Assembly: GCA_030620115.1 (NCBI GenBank)
Contig: JAUXFG010000139.1
Coordinates: 1-10,426, forward strand
DNA length: 10,426 nt
Direction: 5' to 3'
Source of the DNA: Candidatus Fermentibacterota bacterium
GTDB lineage: Bacteria; JAFGKV01
In this document: positions 1 through 6,095 of the stretch, piece after piece
Position numbering within the stretch: the first letter of the stretch is position 1
Layout: each line of letters begins with the position of its first letter
The notes under the pieces: generated by a model
Databases searched by the model: none
Seen by the model: the letters and a program-made list of their open reading frames with translations, nothing else
Told to the model about the DNA's origin: nothing
Made by a program: the position numbers and the translations under genes

Positions 1-15
1 AAATAAAAAGGCGCT

Positions 16-21
16 TGTCAA
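16..21 (-). promoter_or_regulatory. Possible -35 element (TTGACA) of a promoter reading out of the window
   Basis: On the minus strand the sequence reads TTGACAAGCGCC, like the promoter at 5729-5757 (TTGACAAG). Only 15 bases follow before the window edge, so any -10 box lies outside and cannot be seen. The plus-strand TATAAT at 33-38 lies only 12 bases from a TTGTCA and is not a convincing promoter. Confidence 0.25.
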
Positions 22-247
22 CACCTTTTTGGTATAATCAAGAATGGTCATTCAGGCGGCCAAATCGTTAGCCATAACCCTAACCTTCGCACAAGTCCGG
101 CAGGGAGACAAGCCTCTAGTAAATCAGGCGGCCTAATACGCCTGCTACAATGCAGAAAAGAATGGGCACAGGTCAATCGCCTTGCTACACAAGGTGAAAC
201 CCGGCTCCAAAACGGCTAAACTGTTACCCGAAACCCCGATCACTCGA

Positions 248-263
248 TCCGCCAGCTGGCGGA
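248..263. repeat. 16-base perfect palindrome TCCGCCAGCTGGCGGA, copy 1
   Basis: A self-complementary 16-mer. An identical copy sits at 8998-9013 and a variant (GTCCGCC / GGCGGAC around AGCC) at 7833-7850. Three copies in 10 kb, all outside genes, indicate a REP-like dispersed palindrome. Confidence 0.8.
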
Positions 264-285
264 CCGCGCCCACCGGAAACTCAGG

Positions 286-327
286 GTTTGCACAGAAATG
301 ACCTCACATCTTGACATCTTATCTCTG
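286..327 (-). repeat. Dispersed multi-hairpin repeat, partial copy 3
   Basis: The stretch matches one end of the repeat at 5471-5664 and 7938-8120: the segment reading GCACAGAAATGACCTCACAT is a variant of GCACAGAAATAACTTCACAT in copy 1. Only about 40 bases are present and the hairpin core is missing, so this is a truncated copy. Confidence 0.65.
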
Positions 328-381
328 GACGAAGGCGTCCATTGTGATGGCTATCGATCGCGCCTTCGATGGATGCAGAGT

Positions 382-519
382 TGGAGGGCCATGCTCCGTC
401 ATGGCCGCCGTTGGTGCTCATACAGCGGATGTGACGGAGCGCGTCCCTCCACGGGACAAGACCTACACATCCCCCTCTGGAGGGCCACGGTCCCTCGTGG
501 CCGCCGTTGGTGCTCATAC
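382..519. repeat. Cluster of three related hairpin units, the middle one inverted
   Basis: Unit A (382-423, plus) and unit C (478-519, plus) are 42-base direct repeats 96 bases apart, with identical GGCCGCCGTTGGTGCTCATAC ends apart from the length limit here. Unit B (421-451) is the same element on the minus strand, TGGAGGGAC at its start. Each folds into a 7-bp hairpin with a 6-base loop: GGCCATG/CATGGCC with loop CTCCGT (387-406), GGACGCG/CACATCC with loop CTCCGT (minus strand, G-U pairs), and GGCCACG/CGTGGCC with loop GTCCCT (483-502). The cluster begins 35 bases past the peptidase stop codon. It resembles REP-like elements known at the 3' ends of bacterial genes; it may affect mRNA ends, which is inference. 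Confidence 0.75.
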
Positions 520-536
520 TTCCGGACCGCCCTTCG

Positions 537-3500
537 TTACCTGATCACCACGAATCGTTTCCTGGCGACGTAGTCGTTACCGCGCATCTGGAAGATGTAG
601 GCAGCAGATGGAAGAGACTGCCCATGAAGATCAAGAAGGTTCCAATCAGTCCGGTAGATTCCCGGACGCGTGTCCCCGGACACGAGCCTTTGAACCAATT
701 GACCGCCGAGATTATAGATGTCCAGTCTCACGGGGCCAGGTTGTTCTCCCACGCTGTATTCAATAGTGACGCCAGGGCATGACTTGCAGGGATTGGGATA
801 GATCGCCCTCAGTTCGTACACGAACGGCTGTGGAGGTGTGTGAAGGGCCAGGTCCTTGTCGACTGCTTGCGCGATCATCTGAGCCCCGGGTTCTTGTTGC
901 CACTGATCCCATAAGGCTCCAGCGCAGGCAGATATGCACATTACGCCAATATCCCCGAGCTCATGCAATTCATCAGGTGTCGTGCAGTTTGGGAACGCAC
1001 CTGAGAACAGCCTTTCTCTGCTCCCGGTTGCCTTAAGGAACATGAAATTCACGAGATATGTCCTCGGATCATTGATGTTCTGACATTGTCCGCCCCCTGG
1101 GGGACTCATGTGATGTCTGGCGAGCCATAGCCCGCCCAGCTTGGGGCTTGCCGACATGTGGAAATCATCAATGTATTCATCACGACAATGGGTGTAGCAA
1201 CCGTCTATCTTGATGTCGTGGTCGATAATGACCCCGGCCGGTGTGATGACCACCAATCTATCTTGAGATACGAAATAGTTGGGATCCCAGGGATTCTCAG
1301 AATAGAATTCCTGAGACACGACATAGGTGGAAACGCATCCCCGATATCGGGAAAAACCGCAAACGGCTGGGTAGTAGTTCCCGGATCGTATGGGAGAGGA
1401 CATGTCCGAAACGACCTCCGATTGACTCACGTGGACACTATAGCTCGTCGCGGAGGAGTTGTACTTGCGCAACTCATAGGTCAGAGGCCAAATGAAAGAA
1501 TAGCAATCGTCGTATACCAGGGCCACCCACGAAGAGCTGTCATGGGGACTTGCTGTGACCCCGCCATAGTCGAACTCGACCGGTATATCCGGCATATCAA
1601 GTTCCTCATCAATCGCACATACAAGCTGGGGAGTCTCGCCTTCATCATCGAATCGAATCTTCTTCAATCGGCCAGTGTCCGGTACCGGATAACTCCCCCA
1701 ATAGGTCTGCAGAACCCATAACTCACCCTTTCGCTGATCCAGGGACGCTGAACGGAAGGCCCAATCATCTCCGTCTATTCCCAGTCCGACTGAATGCCAT
1801 GTGTTATTCTCCTTCCAGAATCGAACTACCCTGATCTCAGAAGGACTAGACTTCACGATCCAGCATGCGTTGGTTGCGTGCTCCACCCCCACCCACTCGG
1901 CTTTCCCCTGCCCGGCTACCGGCCCCGACGGCACATCAGTCCCAGCTGCCGTAATCTTCTTCAGGTTAGTCTGGCCGGCTCCGGAACTGAAGAGCCAACA
2001 TCCTCCATCCACAGGATCGCTAGCGCAAAAACCTCTCCCAGAGCCAAGACCGTAGGGAAACGGTTCATTGGTACCGTCCTTGCGGTAGCCAACAACGGAA
2101 TCCGCGCCACCTCCGGTCCGTTGTGTTGCCCACAGCGCCGGAGCGACAGTGAAGTAATGGTTCGTATCAGGAGCATTGTTCTCTGGATCGTAGCTGGCGT
2201 CGTTCCATCCTCCATTGACGTCTCTGATTGCCGGCACCGATGGATCAACATCTAGGTAGTTGCCAGCGAGATCATCTGCTTTGATCTCGACCGTGTATCT
2301 CCCGAAGGGTGCCTCGTTGAGGGGCGGACCACCATAAGGTAAAATGGATCCAGTGAATTCAGCACAGGGTTCATATACGGGGAATCGAAAACTACCCTGG
2401 TAGTGTGCCGCACCGTTCTCGTGCACAAAACGGATGTTGATGTATGATGGACACGGGAGTCCCGTGATGTACTCGCTGAACTTCACTGTGAATTGAAGAT
2501 CCGCATTCGGCGCGGCTTCCTCGTGGATGGGTTCCAGCACATTTCTGCCATTATACAGCGGCTCCCACTTCGCATGGTAGACGAATGCCGTATCCTGCGC
2601 CCCTGGCTCCCCATACAGGTACCAGATCTTCAACTCCTGCACATACGGAGCGAAGTTGTCGACTTGGACATCCATGTTGGCCCCGGCCACTCCGCGCCCT
2701 GAATCATCATCGTCAGGACTTGGATGCAAGACCGCAAGATTCTCGTACCGATCCTCAGCCCGCACGTAGATCTCATACCTCCCATCAGGAAACCGAGCCT
2801 CGTCGTTCCACCGCGCATCGTCGTCCAGATCGCCGCCATCCTTCTGCCTCGTGTTCCAGCAGCCGTCCTTTGATAGCCCGGTGTACGGGATGTACGAGGA
2901 GCCTTGCCAACCGGTCAGATCATTTGTCACGATGTAGTAGAACTTGTGTTGGTCACTGAGTGTGTCGTCATAGACTGTTTCCTTCAACTCTTGGGAGTTC
3001 GGAAAGGGCAATCCCCCCGCCTCAAACTTGACCAACCACCATGGGCGGTCTGGCGCATAGTAGTACTGGTCAGTTGCCATATTCTTGATCGTGTACCCTA
3101 TCCGGCATATCCCCCCTTGCTTCTCGGGGGGAGAATCGTTGTCATCATATGCTCTTGCCACGATGTCGATCTTGCCGGCGATCAGTGGTGGGTCCCGGTC
3201 CATCTCGGGATAGCCGCCTCCATTGGAGCCATCGTTGCTTCTTAGGTCGAAATGGTTATCAGGTGGATCGAGACTCACAATGATGGGATCGGAGATGTCA
3301 GTATACAGGCCGCCTATGACTGCGGGGTTGAGCGGATTCTCCGCTGGCGTTTCCGCCCCGCTGTTGTCGAGAGGCTTTCTGAAATGCAGATGGTAGAACG
3401 CAGGTGTAACCAGGTCCTTCCCGATCATGTCTCCTTCTGCCAGTGTGTCACCAATAGAGACCACGACGTTGATGTGTCCATAGGTGAAATACTCGTTCTG

Positions 3501-3779
3501 ACCAAGTGTCTGTATTCTTATCGCCGTGCCAGCGTGCCAAATACTTCTCACTACTCCCGGTTTGGCCGTAACAACAATCGATTCTTCTTTACCTGGAATA
3601 TCAACTCCACTATGGAAATAAAAAGCGCTCGTTCCGTGGCGCCAGTCTCCAAATAGCCCTGCTAGTTGCCTCGGATCCTGCCCTTCTATCGGCCAGGTAA
3701 GTGCAAGTGCAGAGAGGCAATGTGCAACCGTGAACATGATGCACAGGCCAAACCTCCAAGGGACGCTATTCTTGCACAT
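537..3779 (-). CDS. Secreted M23 (LytM) family metallopeptidase-like multidomain protein with C-terminal sorting-type domain
   Basis: The 1080-residue product starts at the ATG at 3779, because AAGGAG lies 8 bases upstream; an in-frame ATG at 3836 would add 19 residues in front of a good signal peptide. Residues 1-27 form that signal peptide (R9, then a hydrophobic run ending in an ALA site). Residues about 50-135 form an M23 peptidase domain: HSGVDI (H56, D60), YGH (H102) and HLHF (H130, H132) supply all the zinc and catalytic positions of the family, so hydrolysis of peptidoglycan cross-bridges is plausible but inferred. Residues about 190-540 look like Ig-like modules with Asp-rich loops; a second Ig-like stretch near 425-515 has the pattern of a bacterial Ig domain. 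Residues about 560-940 contain repeated GG-CW and LKKI-type strands suggesting a beta-propeller. Residues about 987-1080 (YPNP, then IYNLGG) match the FlgD-like / type-A sorting-domain pattern. The protein is probably exported and held at or outside the envelope. It is downstream partner of the beta-propeller gene. Most M23 enzymes are far shorter, so the C-terminal 900 residues are the unusual part. Confidence 0.9.
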   Translation of the reverse strand: MCKNSVPWRFGLCIMFTVAHCLSALALTWPIEGQDPRQLAGLFGDWRHGTSAFYFHSGVDIPGKEESIVVTAKPGVVRSIWHAGTAIRIQTLGQNEYFTYGHINVVVSIGDTLAEGDMIGKDLVTPAFYHLHFRKPLDNSGAETPAENPLNPAVIGGLYTDISDPIIVSLDPPDNHFDLRSNDGSNGGGYPEMDRDPPLIAGKIDIVARAYDDNDSPPEKQGGICRIGYTIKNMATDQYYYAPDRPWWLVKFEAGGLPFPNSQELKETVYDDTLSDQHKFYYIVTNDLTGWQGSSYIPYTGLSKDGCWNTRQKDGGDLDDDARWNDEARFPDGRYEIYVRAEDRYENLAVLHPSPDDDDSGRGVAGANMDVQVDNFAPYVQELKIWYLYGEPGAQDTAFVYHAKWEPLYNGRNVLEPIHEEAAPNADLQFTVKFSEYITGLPCPSYINIRFVHENGAAHYQGSFRFPVYEPCAEFTGSILPYGGPPLNEAPFGRYTVEIKADDLAGNYLDVDPSVPAIRDVNGGWNDASYDPENNAPDTNHYFTVAPALWATQRTGGGADSVVGYRKDGTNEPFPYGLGSGRGFCASDPVDGGCWLFSSGAGQTNLKKITAAGTDVPSGPVAGQGKAEWVGVEHATNACWIVKSSPSEIRVVRFWKENNTWHSVGLGIDGDDWAFRSASLDQRKGELWVLQTYWGSYPVPDTGRLKKIRFDDEGETPQLVCAIDEELDMPDIPVEFDYGGVTASPHDSSSWVALVYDDCYSFIWPLTYELRKYNSSATSYSVHVSQSEVVSDMSSPIRSGNYYPAVCGFSRYRGCVSTYVVSQEFYSENPWDPNYFVSQDRLVVITPAGVIIDHDIKIDGCYTHCRDEYIDDFHMSASPKLGGLWLARHHMSPPGGGQCQNINDPRTYLVNFMFLKATGSRERLFSGAFPNCTTPDELHELGDIGVMCISACAGALWDQWQQEPGAQMIAQAVDKDLALHTPPQPFVYELRAIYPNPCKSCPGVTIEYSVGEQPGPVRLDIYNLGGQLVQRLVSGDTRPGIYRTDWNLLDLHGQSLPSAAYIFQMRGNDYVARKRFVVIR

Positions 3780-3850
3780 AAAGAGGACTCCTTTCTGTCG
3801 ATCCGCATAGAAAGGCGGAGTTTGAACGACCATCAAGGATCAAGCTTCCA

Positions 3851-5158
3851 TTATTGTCGATTCATAACCGTCCAGATACATACCTTGTTCTTCTCGATCA
3901 TTGAGAAACTATCCTTCAAGCTGAATTCGGCCGGGTGGTATTCCTGCGGAACAAGTATGGCCGCCTCGTCGGCCATACGCTCCCAAAGAAGCCTCCCCTC
4001 CGCATCCAACAGGAGAGCAAGCTTGCCATCATTCTCTGACGATGCAAGAATAAGAATGTGCCCCCCCCTGGCTGACCATATAACAGACATGTCATTGTGT
4101 TTCGACACTTGTTTGACTTCTCGTTGCCATAACTCCTCGGCGCTGTTCGTATCTATGCAGCGGACAGTCTTGCGGTAGCAAACAAGACAAGATGAGAAGT
4201 CAGGGCTTGGCTCCAACTCGTGAATGAATTCCCCTGATCGGCTATACCTTCCCAAAGTTCCTCCGGAAATACCCATCATGTGTAAAGTGTATCCTTGGGT
4301 ATCCCCACTCGAGACGATCAAACGACCAGCATCGGGCGAGAAAGCGATGCTTGTTCTCGGACCTGCAAAACCATATCCCTGACCGAGTTCTCGCTGCCAT
4401 TCCACACAACCTCTTTTGTCAACGAGATAGACCAGTGCAATGCCCTGACTGGTACGGCCAGGATGCACACCCACCTTGGAACAATCGCTCGCAAAAACCA
4501 CTGATACGCCCTCAAGGAATTCAGAACCCCCAACTCCGGGGAACCGTGCCAACTCACTACCCTCAGCATCATAGAGAACACAATAGGCGGTCGTTGAGAG
4601 CTTATCGTTGAATGCGAGTGTCCCATGAACGGCAACAAGGGAGCCATTATTGCAGATGGTGATGTTGAGAAGAGGTTCGATGGGAAACATTGACACTATG
4701 CCGCCTTCTGCATCGAAAACGGTCAGAGTGGCAGTTTCTGCTGACCAGCTCTCCACGTCCACATCATATGTCGCAATCCCTACCCAATCACCATTCTCGC
4801 TCGCAAATACTCTGGCCTGTCGCACGATCTCACTACCAGAATGAATTTCCTCCTGCAGCTTGTCGTCCGTCTTTCGCGGATTCTCGAGACCCGTTACCAC
4901 GCTCCCGTCAGCATCCAACCAGTTGACGGTCTTCTCGGTCACCACAAGCCGTGGATACCCGTCCTTCACTCTTATGAGCTGGATTTCACTGTCAAACGTC
5001 ATTTCACGAAGCAGTCTGACCTCAACCGCAGTGGAAGCTGAAGGATCCAAGCCTTCTTCCTCGGCACCACGGGTGCTCATTGGTGTGCACAGAATCACGG
5101 CTGCAGAAGCCAGTACCACCGCCGATAGGTACCGCTCAGTGAAGTGATTGCGCATCAT
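3851..5158 (-). CDS. Secreted beta-propeller-like protein (WD40/PQQ-type repeats), function unknown
   Basis: Three consecutive ATG codons (5161, 5158, 5155) follow an AAGGAGG; its GGAGG lies 4, 7 and 10 bases from them, so the second is the best start, giving 435 residues. Residues about 8-33 form a signal peptide with a hydrophobic core and a likely cleavage near STRGA. The rest is beta-rich and repetitive: FDAEGG (about 149), YDAEGSEL (197), DKRGCVEWQREL (248), DTNSAEELWQREV (337) and LDAEGRLLWERM (385) recur with the D-x-x-G-x-x-x-W pattern of PQQ-like propeller blades, and IAFSPDAGRLIVSS (272) resembles a WD40-like blade. This suggests one propeller of 6-8 blades used as a binding platform; no catalytic residues are apparent and no ligand can be named. 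It has no C-terminal sorting domain, unlike its neighbour. The next gene begins 71 bases downstream on the same strand, without an obvious terminator between them, so co-transcription is likely. I cannot assign a specific family. Confidence 0.85.
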   Translation of the reverse strand: MMRNHFTERYLSAVVLASAAVILCTPMSTRGAEEEGLDPSASTAVEVRLLREMTFDSEIQLIRVKDGYPRLVVTEKTVNWLDADGSVVTGLENPRKTDDKLQEEIHSGSEIVRQARVFASENGDWVGIATYDVDVESWSAETATLTVFDAEGGIVSMFPIEPLLNITICNNGSLVAVHGTLAFNDKLSTTAYCVLYDAEGSELARFPGVGGSEFLEGVSVVFASDCSKVGVHPGRTSQGIALVYLVDKRGCVEWQRELGQGYGFAGPRTSIAFSPDAGRLIVSSGDTQGYTLHMMGISGGTLGRYSRSGEFIHELEPSPDFSSCLVCYRKTVRCIDTNSAEELWQREVKQVSKHNDMSVIWSARGGHILILASSENDGKLALLLDAEGRLLWERMADEAAILVPQEYHPAEFSLKDSFSMIEKNKVCIWTVMNRQ

Positions 5159-5204
5159 CATATTCCCTCCTTGCCAACACTTTCCTGGCCTATTTGTGGA
5201 TTCA

Positions 5205-5291
5205 CAATAAGTCCATGCGACATCGGAGAAATCCCCTCACCGAGCCATAGGCTCTATGAGCCGGTGGCCTCAATCCCCCTTTGCAGAAGGG
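5205..5291 (+). repeat. C-rich dispersed repeat (ATCCCCCTTTGC type), copy interrupted by a palindrome
   Basis: The start CAATAAGTCCATGCGACATC and the end CAATCCCCCTTTGCAGAAGG match the copy at 7681-7732, which is continuous. Here the copy is split by bases 5240-5267. The repeat belongs to a widely seen AATCCCCCTTTGC-type intergenic family, from general recollection only. Confidence 0.7.
5240..5267. mobile_element. 28-base palindromic insert with CCTCA flanking duplication
   Basis: The insert is absent from the related copy at 7681-7732. It is flanked on both sides by CCTCA (5235-5239 and 5268-5272), like a target-site duplication. With two flanking bases it folds as CACCG-AGC-CATAG-GCT-CTATG-AGC-CGGTG, a hairpin with two 5-bp stems separated by an AGC/AGC internal loop. 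It is far too short to encode anything, so any mobility would have to be supplied in trans. Confidence 0.45.
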
Positions 5292-5470
5292 AGAAGGTCG
5301 GATTCCCGGATTTGTAGAGGAGTTACAGTCATTCCGACGAAGCAAAGAACGTGCTCCTGGGTGATTCCCGGGCATTGTTCCTGCCAGTTCCCAAAAGCGA
5401 CTACACCATAGCATCACACAAGCCACAGAGTGCCTTGGCTTGATCTGTCTTGATCTTCCAGTTTGGTCTT

Positions 5471-5664
5471 TAGGGTTCGCGCAGGAATAGGATCGCATTC
5501 TTGGCGCACAGATTTGCCATAGGGATTTGCCATAGGATTGTCTCCCCGAGGGAGTGAAACCGGAGGCGTAGCCCAAGCTACGTCGAGGATTTCGCGATCG
5601 AGGCGAGGCCAATGGATGTGGAGAAGATGGGATGTCAAAATGTGAAGTTATTTCTGTGCGAATC
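5471..5664 (+). repeat. Dispersed multi-hairpin repeat, copy 1
   Basis: About 194 bases matching the inverse complement of 7938-8120. The core at 5540-5609 is identical to 7994-8063 at about 66 of 70 positions. It contains CTCCC-CGA-GGGAG and CGTAG-CCCAAG-CTACG hairpins and a CGATCG palindrome. It also carries a perfect 13-base tandem duplication, GATTTGCCATAGG, at 5511-5536, absent from copy 2. No transposase or clean terminal repeats are visible. Confidence 0.8.
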
Positions 5665-5728
5665 CTTTTCATAGAGATGCCGCCCTTGATGTCCCGCCGG
5701 GGCAATAACCCAACACCAATATGCTGAA

Positions 5729-5757
5729 AGGATAGCCCCAACCCAAGGACTTGTCAA
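5729..5757 (-). promoter_or_regulatory. Sigma70-type promoter, TTGACA-17-TATCCT
   Basis: A perfect -35 hexamer (5752-5757) and a good -10 hexamer (5729-5734) are 17 bases apart on the minus strand. Transcription would begin near 5722 and run toward the propeller and peptidase genes, whose first start codon is about 560 bases away. It is the best promoter seen upstream of that operon; no equally good site lies closer to the gene. Confidence 0.55.
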
Positions 5758-5816
5758 GCGCCGCTTGTGCATGGCTTGCCAGCATCCATGCCTTCACTCA
5801 TCATCTCCAAGGTCTT

Positions 5817-5860
5817 AAAATGGACCTTCGCCACCTGAGACAAGGCATTCGGTCCATTTT
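5817..5860. repeat. 10-bp perfect inverted repeat, AAAATGGACC / GGTCCATTTT
   Basis: The arms lie at 5817-5826 and 5851-5860 with a 24-base loop. The outer ends are A/T runs, so on either strand it could form a terminator-like hairpin ending in T residues. It could also be a dimeric operator. It lies about 60 bases upstream of the minus-strand promoter. Confidence 0.5.
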
Positions 5861-6030
5861 TCCACCACTGCTCCTCGCGCCTCGACCACCTTCTGCCCTA
5901 CGGCGGGAAGGCAGAATGATGGACTTCTCCTCGGAAAACTCCTCAGCTCTTCTCAGGAAATGTGCCCTGACTCCAACGGACTCTCTTACCTGACGATGTG
6001 AAGCTATCCAACGTCGCTCTTGACCAAATA

Positions 6031-6069
6031 GCTAGGGCCTCTCGGGAAAAACTCCCAAGAGGCCCTAGC
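6031..6069 (-). terminator. Hairpin downstream of the cysteine-rich FN3 protein gene
   Basis: A stem of 12 bp (GCTAGGGCCTCT / AGAGGCCCTAGC, 6031-6042 with 6058-6069), one mismatch, 3 more GC pairs, and a 7-base loop AAAAACT. It begins 27 bases past the stop at 6096. The T-tract after it on the minus strand is short (ATTT), so termination may be partial or factor-aided. Confidence 0.65.
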
Positions 6070-6095
6070 CGATTAAGCGAATGCGAGATCCGTCC

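Larger units (their letters stand above)
1..536. other. Gene-free region with repeats
   Basis: No open frame here has a ribosome binding site or protein-like composition. The region holds a -35-like TTGACA near its left edge, two copies of a CAGGCGGCC motif (about 53-61 and 125-133), one 16-base palindrome, a short fragment of the dispersed multi-hairpin repeat, and a cluster of three hairpin units. The last lies just past the stop codon of the peptidase gene. Confidence 0.7.
5162..6030. other. Gene-free region upstream of the propeller-peptidase operon
   Basis: No frame in this 870-base stretch has a credible start, ribosome binding site or recognisable protein. It contains an interrupted C-rich repeat (5205-5291), a degenerate palindromic-repeat stretch near 5325-5385 beginning GTCATTCCGACGAAGC, dispersed repeat copy 1 (5471-5664), a minus-strand promoter (5729-5757) and a 10-bp inverted repeat (5817-5860). 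If the promoter is used, about 560 bases of it form the leader of the operon mRNA. Confidence 0.65.

Noticed and set aside
15-38. Plus-strand promoter TTGTCA to TATAAT at the left edge.
   Set aside because: The spacer is only 12 bases, and no gene follows on the plus strand.
281-517. Minus-strand frame with the repeated peptide MSTNGGH.
   Set aside because: The repetition comes from the hairpin units A and C in the DNA, not from a coding gene.
1158-1721. Plus-strand frame of 187 codons opposite the peptidase gene.
   Set aside because: It is an antisense shadow of the long minus-strand gene, without its own start signal.
5202-5741. Minus-strand frame of 179 codons upstream of the propeller gene.
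   Set aside because: It is made of three repeat types read through in one frame, with no ribosome binding site and low-complexity basic composition.
5763-5904. Minus-strand frame of about 46 codons containing VAKVHFKTLEMMSEGMDAGK.
   Set aside because: It looks somewhat protein-like but has a stop just upstream, no start signal and no recognised family.
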